Of a stretch of 53,190 nucleotides of DNA, positions 24,154 through 31,226 are shown in pieces (positions within the stretch are counted from its first letter, which is position 1; each line of letters starts with the position of its first letter). Made by a program: the position numbers and the translations under genes. Below the pieces are notes generated by a model. The model did no database searches. It saw nothing but the letters and a program-made list of their open reading frames with translations, and was not told where the DNA came from. The stretch is from Treponema sp. Its GTDB lineage: Bacteria > Spirochaetota > Spirochaetia > Treponematales > Breznakiellaceae. Location: positions 1 through 53,190 of the forward strand of contig JAISQJ010000094.1 of NCBI GenBank assembly GCA_031274285.1, read 5' to 3'.

Positions 24154-25089
24154 ATGAAAGGGTTGCAACTCTCTCCGCGGCCGGTCCGCGGCCGGCTGCT
24201 CTTCCGCTGTGTCCCGGTTATTCTTTTGATCCTGGCGGCGGCCCTGTTTTTCTACCGTTCCCCGGCGCTGATCCTCAGCGACGCCGGCTTTGACACCCTC
24301 TACGGCGCCCGGCGGAGCTTCCTCAAACAGGCCGGCCTTTCGTTGCGCTTCTTTAGACGGGTAAAGCGGGTGCTCATCGCCGAAGATGCGAACCCCGAGG
24401 CCGCGGTATTCGCCATTGAGGAGGGGTCCAGGCGCCCTTGGGCCGTGCTGGGCCATTCCCGCTATCTGCGGGGCCTGGAACTCTACGCCCGCCGGCGCCC
24501 GGAGGTCCGGGTTACCGTTATCCGGGAGGATTCCCCCCCGCTGTCCGACGGAAGCCCTCGGCAGGAGGCCCAGCCGGGGGAGGTGGAATCCGTTTTTGCC
24601 GATACCCGCCTCAATTCCTGGCGGGCCGGACTCTGCGCGGCCATACTGGCCGGAGAAAGTCCGGGGCAGGTCCTCGTCTTTCAGGACCGGCAGCATTATC
24701 CGGTGAACCGGGAGGCCTTTACCGCGGGTTTACAGGAGGAAAATAAAAGCCTAAGCGCCGTATTTCTGAACGGTGATATCGATTACCACGCATGGGACCA
24801 GGTCCTCTGTGTGGTCCTGGGAGGGCCGGCAAATTCCTATTTTGACCGGAAGGATACGATCCCGGCCCTGCTCTTTACCTGGACGGACGGCGCCCTGAGC
24901 CCTTCTACGGTGAAGGTACTGGGGGACGACTCCCCCTGGGCCCTGGCGCGGGAAGCCTTCCGTCCCCCCTCCGGGGGGGAGGCATACCGGATCGTCCCCG
25001 CGGAATTTACCGTGCTTAGGGGCAGGACCGGGGCGGAACTGGGGAAAAGGTTAAAAAAAGCGGTTCATAGTCAAATTCCCGCCCGGTAA
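24154..25089 (+). CDS. Membrane-anchored protein, possibly of periplasmic-binding-protein fold
   Basis: A 311-residue protein that I cannot assign firmly. Residues 15-35 are one hydrophobic segment (CVPVILLILAAALFFY), a signal anchor or uncleaved signal. The rest alternates strands and helices in a way that resembles type 1 periplasmic-binding or BMP-like proteins: AVLGHSRYLRGLELYARRRP, NSWRAGLCAAILAGESPGQVLVFQ, YPVNREAFTAGLQEENKS, VLCVVLGGPANSYF, IPALLFTWTDG. No lipobox. GGAGGG lies about 12 bases before ATG 24154; a TTG at 24130 in the same frame is less likely. It precedes the flaA promoter and is divergent from the methyltransferase. Function unknown. Confidence 0.6.
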   Translation: MKGLQLSPRPVRGRLLFRCVPVILLILAAALFFYRSPALILSDAGFDTLYGARRSFLKQAGLSLRFFRRVKRVLIAEDANPEAAVFAIEEGSRRPWAVLGHSRYLRGLELYARRRPEVRVTVIREDSPPLSDGSPRQEAQPGEVESVFADTRLNSWRAGLCAAILAGESPGQVLVFQDRQHYPVNREAFTAGLQEENKSLSAVFLNGDIDYHAWDQVLCVVLGGPANSYFDRKDTIPALLFTWTDGALSPSTVKVLGDDSPWALAREAFRPPSGGEAYRIVPAEFTVLRGRTGAELGKRLKKAVHSQIPAR

Positions 25090-25100
25090 GCTTGGTAAAT

Positions 25101-25129
25101 TTGACAAAGTTACCGATAAGAATTATAAT
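25101..25129 (+). promoter_or_regulatory. Consensus sigma70 promoter of the flaA pair
   Basis: TTGACA (25101-25106), 17 bases, TATAAT (25124-25129): both boxes and spacing are perfect. Inside the spacer, ACCGATAA (25112-25119) is one base off the sigma28 -10 (GCCGATAA), with TAAA at 25096-25099 as a possible sigma28 -35 though three bases too close. The start site would leave a leader of about 85 bases. Confidence 0.8.
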
Positions 25130-25219
25130 GATTTCGATCTTGGTTTCACTGTCCCTTGGATTTGGACGGCTTGGAATCCGGCCTCGCGGACGGGGCAGAT
25201 TGAATAAAGGAGTAATTGG

Positions 25220-25990
25220 ATGAAACAGGGCTGTTTCAGGGTCGTTTGTCTTATTCTTCTGTTAGGCGCGGTGCTTGTTCCCGGCTTTTCCGATGAATTC
25301 ACCATCACATCAGAGGCATTTGTTATCGAATCCTTCGATGGGAGCGCCGCCCATGAATGGACCATTGCCGGAAAGACCAGTTCCTACGAGTTTACCTGGA
25401 GCGTGATGCCCAGCAAGTTTTCCAACGAAGGGTACCCCAAGCTTAATACCGTGCCCGCATGGCCCCAGGCCCTGTTCGGGGCTAACCGCCAGGGAAACGA
25501 CTATAGGGTGCTTGGTATCCTGGGGAATTTTTTACGTGAAGGCTACAACTGGATAGATGTGTATCCGGTGGCCCCTAACGCCGACGGGGAGGAAGCGCCC
25601 TTTGAAATTCCCCTTCCCGGCCGGGTCCAGAACCTTGATATGTGGATATGGGGTTCCAATTATAACTTTTATGTGGACGCGTATGTCCGGGATTATCAGG
25701 GCATTGTCCACGTGTTAAGAATGGGGGATCTGTCCTATAAAGGCTGGAAGAACCTGCGGGTCGCGGTTCCCTCCCGGATCAGGCAGGCCAAGCGGATTCT
25801 GCCGAACTACGCGGGACTTGACTTCGTCAAATTCCGGATTTGGACCCGCCCCAACGAGATACTCGGTGATTTTTATATCTACTTGGACCACTTTAAGGTG
25901 TTATCCGATACCTTTGAGTCCTTTTATGACGGTGATGATCTGGCGGACCCCGATCATGTACAGGAACTTTGGTCCGCGGCAAGTAACTAA
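25220..25990 (+). CDS. flaA: Flagellar filament outer-layer (sheath) protein FlaA, first copy
   Basis: A 256-residue exported protein with signal peptide (CFRVVCLILLLGAVLVPGFSDE). It has FlaA features: ESFDGSAAHEWTIAGKTSSYEFTWSVMPS, 'PKLNTVPAWPQALFG', then RVQNLDMWIWGSNYNFYVDAYVRDYQGIVHVLRMGDL and GWKNLRVAVPSRI, and an ending of FYIYLDHFKVLSDTFES. FlaA forms the sheath of the periplasmic flagella in spirochaetes. TAAAGGAG lies 6-7 bases before the ATG. A second FlaA gene follows after 13 bases under the same strong promoter. T. pallidum also has a FlaA pair (TP0663-TP0664). Confidence 0.92.
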   Translation: MKQGCFRVVCLILLLGAVLVPGFSDEFTITSEAFVIESFDGSAAHEWTIAGKTSSYEFTWSVMPSKFSNEGYPKLNTVPAWPQALFGANRQGNDYRVLGILGNFLREGYNWIDVYPVAPNADGEEAPFEIPLPGRVQNLDMWIWGSNYNFYVDAYVRDYQGIVHVLRMGDLSYKGWKNLRVAVPSRIRQAKRILPNYAGLDFVKFRIWTRPNEILGDFYIYLDHFKVLSDTFESFYDGDDLADPDHVQELWSAASN

Positions 25991-26003
25991 GGAGGCCCTG
26001 TAA

Positions 26004-26735
26004 ATGAAACGCGTCTTGCTATTTATCTTTGTTCTTTTCTGTGCCGTCTTTCTCTTTGCCCAGCAGGGCGAACTTGGGGACCCGAACCCTATGCAGATCG
26101 GCGTCAGCGCCGCCAACCAGGGGCAGGCCCTCAAGGAAGTCTCCATCGATAAATTCGAAATGGACGGGTACTGGAATTCGCGCATTTCGCCGGATACCGG
26201 GTATACGGTGAGCAGGCTCTTTGCCTCCGCCGGCCCCCTGGCGAAGGAGCCCCTGGAGGAAGAAGAGCAGTTTGAGATACCCGAACAGTATGTCTTTGGC
26301 GCCCGGGTAGATTTCCTGCGCCGGGGACATACGGAAATAGTCTTCCAGCCCCAGCGGCCTATCCCCATAGAGGGCATTACCAAGACCGTTTCTCTGTGGG
26401 TGGCGGGCCGGAACTTTAACCACGAACTGTACCTGACCCTCAAGGATTACTTCGGCCGCGATTTTGAGCTTTACATGGGCACGCTGAACTTCCCCGGATG
26501 GAAGAAGCTGACCGTGGCAATCCCCCCCCAGGCGGACGACGGGAAGAACGGCATTGTCCAGCGGAATTTTCACTATTTCAACAAAATGGGGATCATGGTT
26601 ACGGGTCTGAAGATCAAGGTTGATCCCTCGGAAGCCTACGGCAGCTACTATGTATACTTTGACGATATGCGGGCATGGACGGATCTGTTTACCGAACATA
26701 ACCGGGATGAGGATGATATGGTGGACGCCTGGTAA
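26004..26735 (+). CDS. flaA: Flagellar filament outer-layer protein FlaA, second copy
   Basis: A 243-residue exported protein with signal peptide (RVLLFIFVLFCAVFLFAQQ). It is a diverged paralogue of the upstream protein: SIDKFEMDGYWNSRISPD..., then ITKTVSLWVAGRNFNHELYLTLKDYFGRDFELYMGTLNFPGWKKLTVAIP and YYVYFDDMRAWTDLF, ending in an acidic tail. It contains a Glu/Pro-rich stretch (AKEPLEEEEQFEIPEQ, about 79-94) missing from the first copy. The two probably mix in the sheath. GGAGG lies about 10 bases before the ATG. A strong terminator follows at 26755. Confidence 0.92.
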   Translation: MKRVLLFIFVLFCAVFLFAQQGELGDPNPMQIGVSAANQGQALKEVSIDKFEMDGYWNSRISPDTGYTVSRLFASAGPLAKEPLEEEEQFEIPEQYVFGARVDFLRRGHTEIVFQPQRPIPIEGITKTVSLWVAGRNFNHELYLTLKDYFGRDFELYMGTLNFPGWKKLTVAIPPQADDGKNGIVQRNFHYFNKMGIMVTGLKIKVDPSEAYGSYYVYFDDMRAWTDLFTEHNRDEDDMVDAW

Positions 26736-26754
26736 ACCGGGCCGGTAAAGAAGG

Positions 26755-26782
26755 GCGGTGGCTTGGTCACCGCTTTTTTTTT
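26755..26782 (+). terminator. Strong intrinsic terminator of the flaA operon
   Basis: GCGGTG (26755-26760) pairs with CACCGC (26768-26773) around a 7-base loop, followed directly by nine Ts. It overlaps the last codons of the convergent gene, whose terminal Lys-Lys-Lys-Arg is read from the T-run side. Confidence 0.9.
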
Positions 26783-27537
26783 GCCCCGGCGGTTAGCCGT
26801 GTCCCTGTTGGCGGCGAGGGTCCCGGAGCAGGGGGGGCCTTCGCGGCCTTGGGGCCCTTCAGCCGGTAGGTGAAGGCCCTTCCCGCTTTCCCCGTCCGCT
26901 CCACGACGCCCATCTTATGCAGCACATAGAGGGTTTTCCGCGCCAGATTCGGGGAAATTCCCGCCTCCTCCGCCAGGGAACTAACGGTAAAGTCCTGGGC
27001 CAGGGGGACGAAACGGCGGTAGTCCCGGGGTTTTTTAAGGATTATCGAATCGTGCCAGCCGGCCAGTTCCCTGCCGGTGATGCTTACCCCCCCCCGGCGC
27101 CAGGAGCCCTTGCCGTCCTCTACCCGTTTTTCCAGTACATCAACAAGGGCAAGTTCAATACAAAGCCCCCGCCGCAGGGGAAGTTCCGGCGCGTAGAGCA
27201 GGTTTTTGAAAAGATCCCAGGGGCTGCCCCGGCGGGGACTCTTGCGCCTCCGGAGCAGGACGCCTTCGCTGTCGTAGGTTTCGATATACCTGGTGATGAT
27301 CACGGGGTGGACAATCCGCAGCGGGGCCTGGGCGGCCAGTTTTTCCGCCTTTTCCCGTAGGGGACCGAAGCTCCCGGTTTGTACCTCAATGATTTCCCCG
27401 GTTTCGGTAAGGCCGTCGCAGACATAGTCCCCCAAAATCTGCTCGGTACAGCCATTTTGCCCGCTGTAGCGGAATTTTAAGGCCCGGTGGAGCGCGCTTT
27501 CCCGCCGGGTTCCAATCTCAGAGCCGGGGTTCGGCAT
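26767..27537 (-). CDS. Uncharacterised protein, nuclease-like N-terminal and winged-helix C-terminal domains
   Basis: A 256-residue protein of no family I can name. Residues 10-75 resemble the core of PD-(D/E)XK enzymes: helix with Glu (RRESALHRALKFRY), then LGDYVCDGLTETGEIIEVQTG, giving the D...ExQ pattern, and a helix. The middle (about 90-165) is basic. Residues about 170-225 are a winged helix: FTVSSLAEEAGISPNLARKTLYVLHKMGVVERTGKAGRAFTYRLKG. The tail is Lys/Pro-rich. It overlaps the next - gene by 20 bases, so both form one unit. Activity is inference from pattern; the lysine of the motif is replaced by Gln, as in some active members. Confidence 0.6.
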   Translation of the reverse strand: MPNPGSEIGTRRESALHRALKFRYSGQNGCTEQILGDYVCDGLTETGEIIEVQTGSFGPLREKAEKLAAQAPLRIVHPVIITRYIETYDSEGVLLRRRKSPRRGSPWDLFKNLLYAPELPLRRGLCIELALVDVLEKRVEDGKGSWRRGGVSITGRELAGWHDSIILKKPRDYRRFVPLAQDFTVSSLAEEAGISPNLARKTLYVLHKMGVVERTGKAGRAFTYRLKGPKAAKAPPAPGPSPPTGTRLTAGAKKKR

Positions 27538-27769
27538 AGGGGAGGAGTTCCTCGGCGCTCAGAAGTTCCAGGTGGTGAAAAGTTTCGTTCCCTCCCCGGT
27601 TTTCGTTCACCCGGATCTTGGCCACCCGGAAGGCGATCATCCGGTTGGTGGGAAGGGGCAGGCCGAGGATCCTGCCGTTGATGTCCACTATCCCGTTTAG
27701 GGGGAGCCGACCGGGAATCTCCTGGGTATCCCCTTCGGGAAAGACGACATAGTACTCATTCATGAACAT
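27518..27769 (-). CDS. Small conserved-looking protein, first gene of a two-gene unit
   Basis: An 83-residue soluble protein, mostly beta strand in appearance: NEYYVVFPEGDTQEIPGRL, GIVDINGRILGLPLPTNRMIAFRVAKIRV, HHLELLSAEELLPY. I do not recognise it. Start choices are ATG 27769, ATG 27763 and TTG 27778; no convincing ribosome site separates them. It overlaps the downstream nuclease/winged-helix gene by 20 bases. The region upstream of it is shared with the divergent mraZ promoter. 'PEGDTQEIPGRLPLNG' suggests a small barrel or OB-like domain, but that is guesswork. Confidence 0.55.
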   Translation of the reverse strand: MFMNEYYVVFPEGDTQEIPGRLPLNGIVDINGRILGLPLPTNRMIAFRVAKIRVNENRGGNETFHHLELLSAEELLPYAEPRL

Positions 27770-27910
27770 GGCGGGCAAATATTAGCCCTTTTGGAGTGCA
27801 TTGAGCAAGCTTAGGTCCCCAACCGGGGTTTTCCGTCGGTTTCACATACATCCGTATAGGGGAAAACCTTCTTTTCGTAAGTTTTTACCTTTTTTTCCGT
27901 GAAATAAACA

Positions 27911-27939
27911 TTGACTAGGAAAAGGGGAATAGTAATAAT
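27911..27939 (+). promoter_or_regulatory. Probable promoter of the dcw cluster
   Basis: TTGACT (27911-27916) is followed after 16 or 17 bases by TAATAA (27933-27938) or AATAAT (27934-27939). It is the best promoter-like pair in the 239-base gap between the divergent unit and mraZ. The start site would be near 27945. An 8-base inverted repeat, GGTTTTCC (27827-27834) with GGAAAACC (27861-27868), lies upstream. Confidence 0.5.
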
Positions 27940-28012
27940 GAAGAGGAAACGGTGGGGATTTAGAATGAAATCAGGGGTAAAGGCTCCTAAATCTTGGGGA
28001 ATGATGCAGTGA
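27938..28012 (+). CDS. Possible short leader ORF coupled to mraZ
   Basis: ATG 27938 to TGA 28010-28012 would encode 24 residues, very basic (MKRKRWGFRMKSGVKAPKSW...). An inner ATG at 27965 would give 15 residues and follows GGTGGGG. The stop overlaps the GTG start of mraZ as GTGA, the same overlap used by true genes here. If transcription starts near 27945, only the shorter form could be made. It may be chance; no homologue can be checked. Confidence 0.3.
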   Translation: MKRKRWGFRMKSGVKAPKSWGMMQ

Positions 28013-28467
28013 AGCTAATGCCGGGAGGTTCCTACCCAAGCGTCCTGGACGACAAGTACCGGGTGAACATACCCAAGCCCCTTAGGGAGAACTACAACCG
28101 GGAGCTGGTCATCACCATAGGGCTGCAGAAATGCGCCTGGATCATGAGGAATGAGGTTTGGGAACAGCTCTATGAACGGCTGACGAATTCGAATGAACTG
28201 ACCGAGGATGCACAGGAGCTGGTGGAGCATCAGTTTATCGCTCCAAGGATGATGGTAGAGGTTGATCAGGCAGGCCGTATCGCCATACCGCCGGTAATCC
28301 GGCGCCACGCGGGGCTTACCAAAAACTGCCTGGTCTTTAATTTGGAAAACCGGCTGGAAGTCTGGGACGAGGAAAGATACTTTGCCTACCTGGACGAAAA
28401 CCGGTCCGCCATAAAGGAGGCCATAGGGAAAATGGGGTCCTTGAAGCTATTCAAGCTGGATGCATGA
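28009..28467 (+). CDS. mraZ: Transcriptional regulator MraZ
   Basis: A 152-residue protein with two SpoVT-AbrB-like repeats, each with the DxxxR signature: SYPSVLDDKYRVNIPKPLREN near the start and VEVDQAGRIAIPPVIRRHAGL in the second half. MraZ forms a ring that binds repeats ahead of its own gene and represses the dcw cluster. The start is uncertain: GTG 28009, TTG 27994 and ATG 28018 are in frame; I chose GTG because it overlaps the leader stop, although ATG 28018 gives a protein more like other MraZ proteins. No clear triple TGGG-N6 box was found; single TGGGG motifs lie at 27953 and 27995. Confidence 0.92.
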   Translation: MKLMPGGSYPSVLDDKYRVNIPKPLRENYNRELVITIGLQKCAWIMRNEVWEQLYERLTNSNELTEDAQELVEHQFIAPRMMVEVDQAGRIAIPPVIRRHAGLTKNCLVFNLENRLEVWDEERYFAYLDENRSAIKEAIGKMGSLKLFKLDA

Positions 28468-28528
28468 CCGGAAGGGCTGGTAAAACCGGCTTTACAGGTC
28501 AGGTGACTTGGGAGGGGAACTATCCGGT

Positions 28529-29482
28529 ATGGAAGCTTTACACACTCCGGTGATGCTGGAGGAGGTGATCCTGTATCTGGCCCCCCGTAAAGAGGGGGAA
28601 CTGATGTGGGATGCCACCACGGGGGAAGGGGGTCATACCTGGGCCTTTCTTTCTCGCTTCCGGGATTTAAGAATCACCTGTATAGATATCGACCCCGCCA
28701 TTCAGAATATTGCCAAAGAACGACTCAAAGCCTTTGAGGAACGGATCAGTTTTCATCTGGGCTGGGCCCAGGATTACTTTGATTCCTACCCCCCGGAGTC
28801 CGGACGGCCGGATACCATCCTTATCGATCTGGGGATCAGCCGGTTTCATTACGAGCAATCGGGCCGGGGATTTAGTTTCCGTAAGGATGAAGAGCTGGAC
28901 ATGCGCCTGGATCCTTCGTCGCCCCGGAGCGCGGCGGATCTTATAAGCCGGCTGCGGGAGCGGGAACTGGCGGATCTGCTGTACCGGAATGCCGGTGAAC
29001 GGTATTCCCGCCGCATTGCCAAGGCGATTGTGGAAGGCCGAAAGCTGGGGGCCATCCGTTCCAGCCGGGCCCTGGCGGAACTGGTGGAACGGGCGGTACC
29101 TCCCGCTTACCGGCGGGGTCCCCTTCACCCTGCCACCAAGACCTTCCAGGCCTTGCGGATAGCGGTAAACGGCGAGCTTTCCCGGCTCGGGGGGCTGTTG
29201 GCAGGGGCCTTGCGGGTGCTGGCGCCGGGGGGCAGGCTGGGAGTGTTAAGCTTCCATAGTTTAGAAGACCGGGTGATCAAGGATTTTTTCCGGCTGAAAA
29301 ATAGGGGCTGTACCGGCACGCCGGAAGCACCGATAACTGAATCGGAGGGCTGTCCTGCCCTTCGTATCCTAACTCCCAAGGGGATTGCCCCGGGGGAGGC
29401 GGAGAAAAGGGCCAATGCCCCCTCCAGGAGCGCCCGGCTGCGGGTGGCGGAGAAACTTTTGAACGAGGATGGAGAGCCATGA
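28529..29482 (+). CDS. rsmH: 16S rRNA m4C1402 methyltransferase RsmH
   Basis: A 317-residue methyltransferase that modifies C1402 in the decoding centre. EALHTPVMLEEVILYL is the standard opening, followed by DATTGEGGHTWAFLSRF (SAM motif), 'ITCIDIDP', DTILIDLGISRFHYEQSGRGFSF and RLGVLSFHSLEDRVIKDFFR. Note DATTGEGG in place of the usual DxTxGxGGH, which is a close match. I chose ATG 28529, 11 bases after GGAGGGG; an upstream TTG (28508) sits before that site. The last 4 bases overlap ftsL. Confidence 0.95.
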   Translation: MEALHTPVMLEEVILYLAPRKEGELMWDATTGEGGHTWAFLSRFRDLRITCIDIDPAIQNIAKERLKAFEERISFHLGWAQDYFDSYPPESGRPDTILIDLGISRFHYEQSGRGFSFRKDEELDMRLDPSSPRSAADLISRLRERELADLLYRNAGERYSRRIAKAIVEGRKLGAIRSSRALAELVERAVPPAYRRGPLHPATKTFQALRIAVNGELSRLGGLLAGALRVLAPGGRLGVLSFHSLEDRVIKDFFRLKNRGCTGTPEAPITESEGCPALRILTPKGIAPGEAEKRANAPSRSARLRVAEKLLNEDGEP

Positions 29483-29763
29483 TGAAGCGGTATCTGTTTG
29501 TTTATTTTGTAGCCCTCAGCATACCGGTCGTACTGGCCCTGGTTTCCTGGCAGTCCACCCGCTACGTGGACCTGGAACGGACCATAGCCGCCCTGGAGAA
29601 GGAACAGGAAGCATGGGTGGAAAGCAATAACCGGCTCATAGCGGCCATCGCCATACTCTCCTCCTCCGAAAGAATTGAGTATATCTCCCGTAACCAGCTT
29701 GGTTTAAGCCGGATACGGCCGGAGGATGTGCTGCAGATCAGGATCACCGGGGAGGAACTTTGA
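29479..29763 (+). CDS. ftsL: FtsL-like cell-division protein
   Basis: A 94-residue bitopic protein: one N-terminal membrane helix (YLFVYFVALSIPVVLALVSW, about 4-23), then a heptad-like coiled coil (YVDLERTIAALEKEQEAWVESNNRLIAAIAIL) and an ending with IEYISRNQLGLSRIRPEDVLQI, the usual 'A..LGL' close of FtsL/DivIC proteins. It joins FtsQ and its partners at the septum. Assignment rests on shape and position between rsmH and murF. Overlaps of 4 bases on both sides (ATGA, TTGA). Confidence 0.85.
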   Translation: MMKRYLFVYFVALSIPVVLALVSWQSTRYVDLERTIAALEKEQEAWVESNNRLIAAIAILSSSERIEYISRNQLGLSRIRPEDVLQIRITGEEL

Positions 29764-31226
29764 CTTTGAGCATAGACCGGAGGGGCCGCCTCCCGGCGGG
29801 GATCGGTTCCCCGGCGGGACTCATGGATTTTGACTGTCTCTGTGCCGCGGTCCGGGGGTCCTTTCTCGGCGATCCGGCGGCGGGCGGCTTTGCCTCGGTG
29901 TGTATCGATTCCCGGAAGGCCCGGCCCGGCGCCCTTTTTGTTGCCCTGGAGGGGGAAACCCAGGACGGCCATCGCTTTGTGGAATCCGCCTTTAGGGCGG
30001 GGGCGGTCTGCGCCCTGGTGGAAGCGGCGAAGGCGGAGGCCCTGGGACTCCGGGAAATGGCCGCTTCCTACGGCGCGGTGCTCATAGCCGTGGAAAACAC
30101 CCTCCGGGCCCTGCAGGATGCGGCCGCGGCCTACCTGGAGGGATTCCCTTCCCTGATTCGGATCGGGATCACCGGCTCGTCGGGGAAGACCACCACCAAG
30201 GAGATCGCCGCGGCAATTATCGGCGGGGAAATGAAGACGGTGATGAATCCCCTGAACCTGAATTCCGAGACCGGCCTTCCCCTGGCCGTCTTTGAGGTCC
30301 GGGACTTTCACCGGGCCGGGGTGTTTGAACTGGGGATGAACCGGAAGGGGGAGATCGCCGAACTGGCCCGTGTTCTAAGGCCCCATATCGCCCTGATTAC
30401 CAATGTAGGCTTTTCCCATATCGGAAAGATCGGCAGCCGTCCAGAGATAGCCTGGGAAAAAAAACAGATCTTCTCGTATCTTAACCGGGACGATCGTGCC
30501 CTGATCCCCGCCTCAAGCGAATTCCGGGACCTGCTGGCGGAGGATCTCGGGGGAATCGTCCGCTTCTACGGACCGGAAAGCCTGGAGGAATGGGGACCCG
30601 TGCGGGACCTCGGGCTCCTGGGCAGCGAGATTACCTGGGCGGGGGAAAAGGTCCGCTTCGGCCTGCCGGGGAAACACAACCTGGAGGACGCGGCGGCCGC
30701 CCTTGCCATTGCACGGGAACTGGGGATTCGGGACGGGGCGATCCGGCAGGGCCTGGAGTCGGTACAACCCCTCTTCGGGCGCAGTGAAATTCTGGAAGGG
30801 GCTATGACGGTGATTCGGGACTGCTACAACGCGAATCCCGAATCCACCGCCGCGGCTATTTCCTTTTGCGACGATCTGGAATTTCCGGGACGGAAGGTTT
30901 ATGTCCTGGGCTCTATGCTGGAACTGGGCGCGGCCGCGGAAGCGGCCCACCGTGAAATCGGATCGGCGCTGGCCCGTTCCGGCGCAGACATGGTGTTCCT
31001 CTACGGTGAAGAAATGGAAGAGGCCGCGGCCTGCTTGGCGGAAGCAGGAAGGCCGGAACCGGGAAGGGTTCCCTTCTTCCACACCAACAGCATGGAGGTT
31101 CTTGCCTCCTCCTTGGGGGCCTATGTGGGGAAGGGGGATCTGGTGCTGCTCAAGGGTTCCCGGGGCTGCGCCCTGGAACGGCTTATGCCGGTCCTTACCG
31201 GCGAAGGAGGGGCAGGGTGCTTTTAG
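29760..31226 (+). CDS. murF: UDP-MurNAc-tripeptide:D-alanyl-D-alanine ligase MurF
   Basis: A 488-residue Mur ligase that adds D-Ala-D-Ala to the wall precursor in the cytoplasm. VCIDSRKARPGALFVALEGE is the substrate-binding front domain; GITGSSGKTTTKEIAAAI (about 137-154) is the ATP loop; NPLNLNSETGLPLAVFE and VFELGMNRKGEIAELARVLRP follow; 'DCYNANPES' starts the C-domain. TTG 29760 lies 5 bases after GGGGAGGAAC and overlaps the ftsL stop; ATG 29823 has a poorer site and would cut 21 residues. ftsI and murE, usual between ftsL and murF, are absent. Confidence 0.94.
   Translation: MTLSIDRRGRLPAGIGSPAGLMDFDCLCAAVRGSFLGDPAAGGFASVCIDSRKARPGALFVALEGETQDGHRFVESAFRAGAVCALVEAAKAEALGLREMAASYGAVLIAVENTLRALQDAAAAYLEGFPSLIRIGITGSSGKTTTKEIAAAIIGGEMKTVMNPLNLNSETGLPLAVFEVRDFHRAGVFELGMNRKGEIAELARVLRPHIALITNVGFSHIGKIGSRPEIAWEKKQIFSYLNRDDRALIPASSEFRDLLAEDLGGIVRFYGPESLEEWGPVRDLGLLGSEITWAGEKVRFGLPGKHNLEDAAAALAIARELGIRDGAIRQGLESVQPLFGRSEILEGAMTVIRDCYNANPESTAAAISFCDDLEFPGRKVYVLGSMLELGAAAEAAHREIGSALARSGADMVFLYGEEMEEAAACLAEAGRPEPGRVPFFHTNSMEVLASSLGAYVGKGDLVLLKGSRGCALERLMPVLTGEGGAGCF

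Noticed and set aside
27827-27868. Inverted repeat GGTTTTCC/GGAAAACC as a terminator
   Set aside because: There is no + strand gene upstream that still needs ending (flaA ends at 26782), the loop is 26 bases and the T-run is broken. It may be an operator or chance.
27950-28010. MraZ-binding boxes (three TGGG-N6 repeats) before mraZ
   Set aside because: TGGGG occurs at 27953 and 27995 only, about 42 bases apart with AGGGG in between, not as adjacent 10-bp repeats. Autoregulation may still occur, but the site is not shown.
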